From Pseudomonas yamanorum (lineage in GTDB: Bacteria > Pseudomonadota > Gammaproteobacteria > Pseudomonadales > Pseudomonadaceae): a stretch of 64,000 bases of DNA. Both the position numbers and the translations under genes were made by a program. The notes beneath the pieces are model-generated. The model saw only the letters and a list, made by a program, of their open reading frames with translations. It was not told the DNA's origin and made no database searches. The stretch covers positions 4,340,001 to 4,404,000 of the forward strand of contig NZ_LT629793.1 in the NCBI RefSeq assembly GCF_900105735.1. Reading direction: 5' to 3'. Below, one piece after another: positions 60,604 through 64,000 of this stretch (the stretch's first letter is position 1; the number at the start of each line of letters is the position of its first letter).

Positions 60604-62019
60604 TTGCCGATGACGTTGTCTGTTCAGCAGCGAGGGAACACATTCCTTCTCGTGGTGATGTGTCTGTTGACGCTGGCTATCTGCGCGCCGTTCAGTAGTC
60701 ATGACTGGCAACGTGCAGTGCAGATATCAGTGGCGCTCTGTGCGGTGGTGTATGGGCTCTGCCTGCCGCAGGCAGAGCGATGCGTCGATAGGCCGACAGT
60801 GCTCGGGGTGTGGCTGATTGGGTTGGCGGGCCTGGTTTCGGCGCTGTTGGCCCATCAGCCGCTCTGGGCGTTGACCGAACTGGCGCTGCTCATCAGTTGC
60901 GGCGCCATTGCCGTGGCTTTCTGCCGGGCCAGGCGCAATGGAGATGAGTCCCTGGACCGCGTCTTGATCCTGTTCGTATTGCTGTTGTGCATGATTAAAA
61001 GTGTTCAATATCTGCACGCAGGTGTCCTCGCCTTTACCAGCGGCGAATCAGTTGTAGACCCCGATTTGCTGTTGTCCGGATTTTCCAATAAGCGCTTCTA
61101 CGGTCAGTTGCAGACCTTCACCCTGCCATTGCTGGCACTTCCCTTGCTGGTTTCAAACGTCGCTCGTCCAGCGCGGGCCGCGGTGTTTGCGTTGCTCTGT
61201 GTGTGGTGGCTGATCGCGATCAGTGGTGGTACCCGCGGCACGTGGCTCGGCATGGGCGTTGCGGGCTTCGTCTTGATGTTTTTGGGGCTGCATGGTCGCC
61301 GCTGGGTGGTCTGGCAGTTGGCCGCACTGGCCTGCGGTTTGTTGCTGTACTGGCTGGTGTTCAGCGTGTTGGCAAGGTACCTGGGGATTGAAATTTCCAA
61401 CGCTGCCGTAGACCGCCTGACTACCAGTTTGTCCGGGCGTGGACCTATCTGGTGGCAGGCCTGGCACATGATTCTTGAGCGTCCTTGGCTGGGGTTCGGG
61501 CCGATGCATTTTGCCGACATCGCCAACGACATTGCCGCTCACCCTCACCAGGCGATTCTGCAGTGGGCCAGCGAATGGGGTGTACCGTCGACGCTGTGCG
61601 TGATTGCGCTGGTTGCGTGGGCGGGTTGGGCAACCGTGGGTGTGTTGCGTGAGCGTGCGTTGTCATTGGCGCCCGTGGACCTGCTGCGCCTGTGCCTGTT
61701 TGCCTCGTTGATCGGCTCACTGACTCAGGCACAGGTGGATGGAGTGATCGTGATGCCGGTGTCGCAACTCTGGCTGGCGCTGGTGGTCGGGTGGCTGATG
61801 GCATTGCATATGTGGCGCATTCCATCGGTCGCCCCGGTACTGGCGTTGTACCGCGTGTGGATGGCAGCGAGTGTCGTGGCCGTGGGCGTGCTGGTATTCG
61901 TCGCGATTCGTGACGTGCCCCACCTCACGGAGCGCAGCGAGCACTACATGGGCCTGAGCAACGGTCACCTGCAGCCGCGCTTTTGGGTGCAAGGTGTGAT
62001 TGCCCTCGAAAAGCAGTGA
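60604..62019 (+). CDS. Pilin O-oligosaccharyltransferase-like (TfpO/PilO-type Wzy-C protein)
   Basis: 471 residues from TTG (AAGGAA 7 bp upstream); an ATG two codons later is an alternative. About 11 membrane helices with a large loop containing GRGPIWWQAWHMILERPWLGFGP and AHPHQAILQWASEWG, the Wzy_C/ligase signature. In P. aeruginosa strain 1244 the same-sized TfpO, encoded between pilA and tRNA-Thr, attaches O-antigen to the pilin's C-terminal serine. Gene order here is pilA, this gene, tRNA-Thr, so pilin glycosylation is a good inference. Confidence 0.82.
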   Translation: MPMTLSVQQRGNTFLLVVMCLLTLAICAPFSSHDWQRAVQISVALCAVVYGLCLPQAERCVDRPTVLGVWLIGLAGLVSALLAHQPLWALTELALLISCGAIAVAFCRARRNGDESLDRVLILFVLLLCMIKSVQYLHAGVLAFTSGESVVDPDLLLSGFSNKRFYGQLQTFTLPLLALPLLVSNVARPARAAVFALLCVWWLIAISGGTRGTWLGMGVAGFVLMFLGLHGRRWVVWQLAALACGLLLYWLVFSVLARYLGIEISNAAVDRLTTSLSGRGPIWWQAWHMILERPWLGFGPMHFADIANDIAAHPHQAILQWASEWGVPSTLCVIALVAWAGWATVGVLRERALSLAPVDLLRLCLFASLIGSLTQAQVDGVIVMPVSQLWLALVVGWLMALHMWRIPSVAPVLALYRVWMAASVVAVGVLVFVAIRDVPHLTERSEHYMGLSNGHLQPRFWVQGVIALEKQ

Positions 62020-62058
62020 GTTGCCGGACGTCCAAGGCAGTGCTAGCTTTAGCCCACC

Positions 62059-62113
62059 GCCCGTGTAGCTCAGCCGGTAGAGCAGCGCACTCGTAACGCG
62101 AAGGTCACTGGCT
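62059..62113 (+). tRNA. tRNA-Thr (CGT), 3' part missing
   Basis: Acceptor 5' strand (GCCCGTG), D-arm (TAGCTCAGCCGGTAGAGCA) and anticodon arm with CGT match a bacterial tRNA-Thr. After AAGGTCACTGG the T-arm and the 3' CACGGGC strand are absent, replaced by CTTGCTAGACCA... and then unrelated sequence. It is therefore truncated in this window. This site normally lies before nadC in pseudomonads, and is a known island target; the rest may lie beyond the far end of the insertion. Confidence 0.8.
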
Positions 62114-62135
62114 TGCTAGACCAAATGTGTGAGAG

Positions 62136-62173
62136 AAAACCCTATGTAATTCAGTTGCATAGGGTTTTTTGCC
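62136..62173 (+). terminator. Terminator after the truncated tRNA
   Basis: AAAACCCTATG-taattcagttg-CATAGGGTTTTTT: perfect stem with a T-tract. Confidence 0.9.
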
Positions 62174-62380
62174 ATTTACGCATTTTTAGTTTTTTTGCGT
62201 AGACCTTTTCTGAATCACACGGCGGTCCTACAGCTCTCAGCTTCGGCCATAGTCAGCCTCTCCAAGACCCCGACACGATCAATCCGCACATTTAATAGGT
62301 AACGCTCGTTTCATTGCCGTGCTTAATTGCGAGACAGCACTGGATTATAAAAACGATGCAACCTAATGAGATCGAACAGC
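62174..62380. other. Non-coding stretch at the tRNA/accessory boundary
   Basis: No convincing reading frame, RNA gene or repeat. Base composition becomes clearly more AT-rich here than the pilA side, consistent with newly acquired DNA. Confidence 0.4.
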
Positions 62381-62674
62381 TTAGTCGGGCGCTACAAATC
62401 CTGCTGCACGAAGCTGTCTCTCAATCTCTTGCAGCGAATGGTGCAGGGGTTCTGATGGTTTCATAAGGTGCATCGCCAAGATCACCGGCACAGCCGCATG
62501 TATTTCGAGCCGTTCACAAATCTGGGCTAAAACCGCGATTGACGGTGCTCGTTTACCCCTCTCGATATCGCTTAAGTACTGAGAAGATACGGCCCCAAGA
62601 AGATCCTTTTGCGTCAGTCCCTTGCTGAGGCGTAACGCCTGCAATGCGCGGCCGACCGCCTGGTTGAAATCCAT
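62381..62674 (-). CDS. XRE-family HTH transcriptional regulator
   Basis: 97 residues from ATG of MDFNQAVGRALQALRLSKG. A Cro/C1-type helix-turn-helix is clear (LSKGLTQKDLLGAVSSQYLSDIERGKRAPS, residues about 18-48), followed by a short helical tail. Single-domain HTH proteins of this size typically control adjacent accessory genes and their own promoter. The operator-like repeat at 62747-62768 lies 73-94 bp upstream, on the side of the next + gene. Confidence 0.9.
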   Translation of the reverse strand: MDFNQAVGRALQALRLSKGLTQKDLLGAVSSQYLSDIERGKRAPSIAVLAQICERLEIHAAVPVILAMHLMKPSEPLHHSLQEIERQLRAAGFVAPD

Positions 62675-62746
62675 CACTCATCACCCAAGCCTAAACCTAG
62701 CATTGGACAGAGATGTGGGGTATTTTGGAATCAACGATAGGCGATG

Positions 62747-62768
62747 TTAAGATATATCTTTAAGATAT
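62747..62768. promoter_or_regulatory. Operator-like repeat in the divergent regulator intergenic region
   Basis: Direct repeats TTAAGATAT at 62747-62755 and 62760-62768 (13-bp period) overlap a perfect 12-bp palindrome AAGATATATCTT at 62749-62760. It lies between the divergent XRE gene and the 188-residue gene and is a plausible autoregulatory operator. Confidence 0.55.
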
Positions 62769-62869
62769 TGCTTGTGATAGCCAGATGTCTTAGGCGCTTT
62801 TTTCCCTAGCGTCGCCGTACCAAGCTATGCGGGCACACTCGGACTCCCTCACATATTGAGTGATATTTA

Positions 62870-63436
62870 ATGGATGACAGAATTGAAGCAGCAATATTTA
62901 AGCTGAAAGCAAATGCCGGTGGGGTGGTTTTCACCGGATTCGTTTCAAATGCCGAAATTAAATCTCCGGCAATGTTAACGGGTGAAGTTTGGAGCCACGT
63001 GCTTGCTGATGGTTTTGGGGGTTTTGCTGACGGTCACCGAATTGAGACTTCAGATATTGTCCAGATTCATGCCCGTGGCGATAGCTTATGGATTACCACT
63101 CAGAGTGGGAGCGACTATGGCATTCTTTCCTTCACGCCTCTTGGTTGGCGTTATTTGGCCGACCTCTACCAAGCTGACCGTCGGCTTGATCCGCAATCCC
63201 CAGGAACGCCAGTTTTTCACATGCAATCGCCAACCGTAGAGACATTCGGTTTGGTGAAGAAGCGCTGCGAAGAAAACAAACTCAAATTTGCACCGCTTAG
63301 CCGAAAAGCTCGGAAGCACGAGCTATTAGGGCCAGAGGGAGACACAAAATATCTGAAGCGGATGGAGGCATTTGTTCAAGATACGATTGAAACTCTGGAA
63401 CGAAATGGTGTGACAACTTTTCGGACTGAAGAATGA
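62870..63436 (+). CDS. Accessory protein of unknown function
   Basis: 188 residues, no signal peptide or membrane helix. The N-terminal half looks beta-rich (GGVVFTGFVSNAEIKSPAM ... HVLADGFGGFADGHRIETSDIVQIH), the C-terminal third is helical and basic (LVKKRCEENKLKFAPLSRKARKHELL). I recognise no domain. AT-rich codon use sets it apart from the chromosomal side. The next gene starts about 56 bp on; the two are probably one operon, divergent from the XRE regulator. Confidence 0.75.
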   Translation: MDDRIEAAIFKLKANAGGVVFTGFVSNAEIKSPAMLTGEVWSHVLADGFGGFADGHRIETSDIVQIHARGDSLWITTQSGSDYGILSFTPLGWRYLADLYQADRRLDPQSPGTPVFHMQSPTVETFGLVKKRCEENKLKFAPLSRKARKHELLGPEGDTKYLKRMEAFVQDTIETLERNGVTTFRTEE

Positions 63437-63492
63437 CCGAGCACTCAACGCACCGTAATTTTGTACGATCTTTAATTTAACAGGTGCTCGAA

Positions 63493-63885
63493 ATGGCAAA
63501 GCTAGCTGATCTTGAGTCAGATCTTAAGCGCCGCTACCCTGAGGCTTTTCAAGATGATATTGCGCGCCCATTCACATTTAGATGCGGTGAAGGATGGTAT
63601 GCAATCGTAGGGACACTTTGCTCACTATTATGCGAAGCCAATCAGCGTACGGGCCAGGCCCCGACGCACATGCTTAGCGCCTTTGAGAAAATGGGTACGT
63701 TACGAATTTTGGTAACGATCCGTAATCCTCATGCAAACGAATGGATAAGGTTTGCAGAACGACACGCTACAAATACTTGTGAGATTTGTGGAGAAAAGGG
63801 CAGGCTTTTGTATATCGATGGATGGCAGCGGGTGCGATGTGAACCCCATACCTTATCCATCCGGCAGTTTGAGGCGGATGAATAG
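63493..63885 (+). CDS. Small zinc-binding accessory protein
   Basis: 130 residues from MAKLADLESDLKRRYPEAFQ; a GTG three codons upstream is in frame. It resembles a widespread phage/accessory family with an N-terminal RYP...F helix, a FRCGEGWYAIVGTLCSLL segment, and a C-terminal treble-clef-like CEICGEKGRLLYIDGWQRVRCEPH (Cys2 then Cys/His). Its function is unknown; a zinc site is a reasonable inference. A perfect hairpin starts at the stop codon. Confidence 0.72.
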   Translation: MAKLADLESDLKRRYPEAFQDDIARPFTFRCGEGWYAIVGTLCSLLCEANQRTGQAPTHMLSAFEKMGTLRILVTIRNPHANEWIRFAERHATNTCEICGEKGRLLYIDGWQRVRCEPHTLSIRQFEADE

Positions 63886-63910
63886 TAATGTGCAGAAAAT
63901 GCACATTACT
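63884..63910 (+). terminator. Hairpin at the 3' end of the zinc-binding protein gene
   Basis: Perfect 11-bp stem AGTAATGTGCA / TGCACATTACT with GAAAA loop, overlapping the stop codon. It is followed by AAGTATTATTTT, only a weak U-run. Confidence 0.5.
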
Positions 63911-64000
63911 AAGTATTATTTTAGAAGACCTACGGTGCCATCGCTAGGGGCATCGGGAAGCCAGGTGCAAGCCAAGCAGTGGGCAACGCAACTGGACAAA
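63911..64000. other. Window edge, uncertain
   Basis: A - strand frame stays open from the edge (63999) to a stop at 63916-63918, 27 codons, and could be the C-terminus of a convergent gene. Too short to support. Confidence 0.2.

Noticed and set aside
63916..63999. Open - strand frame at the right edge
   Set aside because: Only 27 codons with no domain; could be the end of a real gene but cannot be supported.

Overview
The window is a chromosomal segment of about 60% GC from a Pseudomonas, most likely of the P. fluorescens group. The order fpr, mscL, katB-ankB, radA, mapZ, cstA, yjiA, glyA, morA, ettA, gdhA, lonP, fklB, ispB, rplU-rpmA-obg-proB, rpsT, murJ-ribF-ileS-lspA-fkpB-ispH, minor pilins, thiO, bamD, rluD-pgeF-clpB, tRNAs, ndh, coaE-pilD-pilC, pilA is the core Pseudomonas order recalled from P. 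aeruginosa. Seven REP doublets in two sequence subtypes, dispersed between genes, also fit the P. fluorescens lineage.

Layout. 1-16.4 kb: redox and peroxide defence (fpr, katB-ankB), mechanosensing, DNA repair (radA), a carbon-starvation transporter pair, one-carbon metabolism (glyA), and two c-di-GMP proteins (the PilZ adaptor MapZ and the giant MorA), then ettA. 16.4-29 kb: gdhA, a Gre-like factor, envelope proteins of unknown or tentative function, a Lon-family protease, and an iron-regulated small gene behind a clear Fur box. 29-42.4 kb: housekeeping block for isoprenoids, ribosomal proteins, ribosome-assembly GTPase, proline, lipid II flippase, FAD/FMN, isoleucyl-tRNA synthetase, lipoprotein signal peptidase and ispH. 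42.3-45.2 kb: a reduced minor-pilin cluster. 45.3-52.3 kb: thiO, bamD, rluD, pgeF, clpB with a sigma-32 promoter. 52.5-53.1 kb: four tRNA genes (Asn, Pro, Lys, Pro). 53.2-62.0 kb: NDH-2, small conserved genes, coaE/yacG with pilD-pilC, divergent pilA, and a pilin O-glycan ligase-like gene.

62.0-64.0 kb is different: the adjacent tRNA-Thr(CGT) loses its T-arm and 3' acceptor strand and runs into an AT-richer accessory segment holding an XRE-type regulator with an operator-like repeat and two proteins of unknown function. I read this as the edge of a genomic island entering at tRNA-Thr; its other end lies outside the window.

The type IV pilus loci are incomplete as seen here: pilA abuts pilC with no pilB, the minor-pilin cluster has no pilY1 and its GspH-type gene is inverted, and no pilSR lies between thiO and bamD. 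No CRISPR array, rRNA operon, transposase or integrase was found. The most unusual items are the broken tRNA-Thr junction with its accessory genes, the pilA/O-glycan ligase pair, a 39-bp perfect inverted repeat at 24.9 kb, and several readable regulatory sites (Fur, sigma-32, Hfq/Crc-like).
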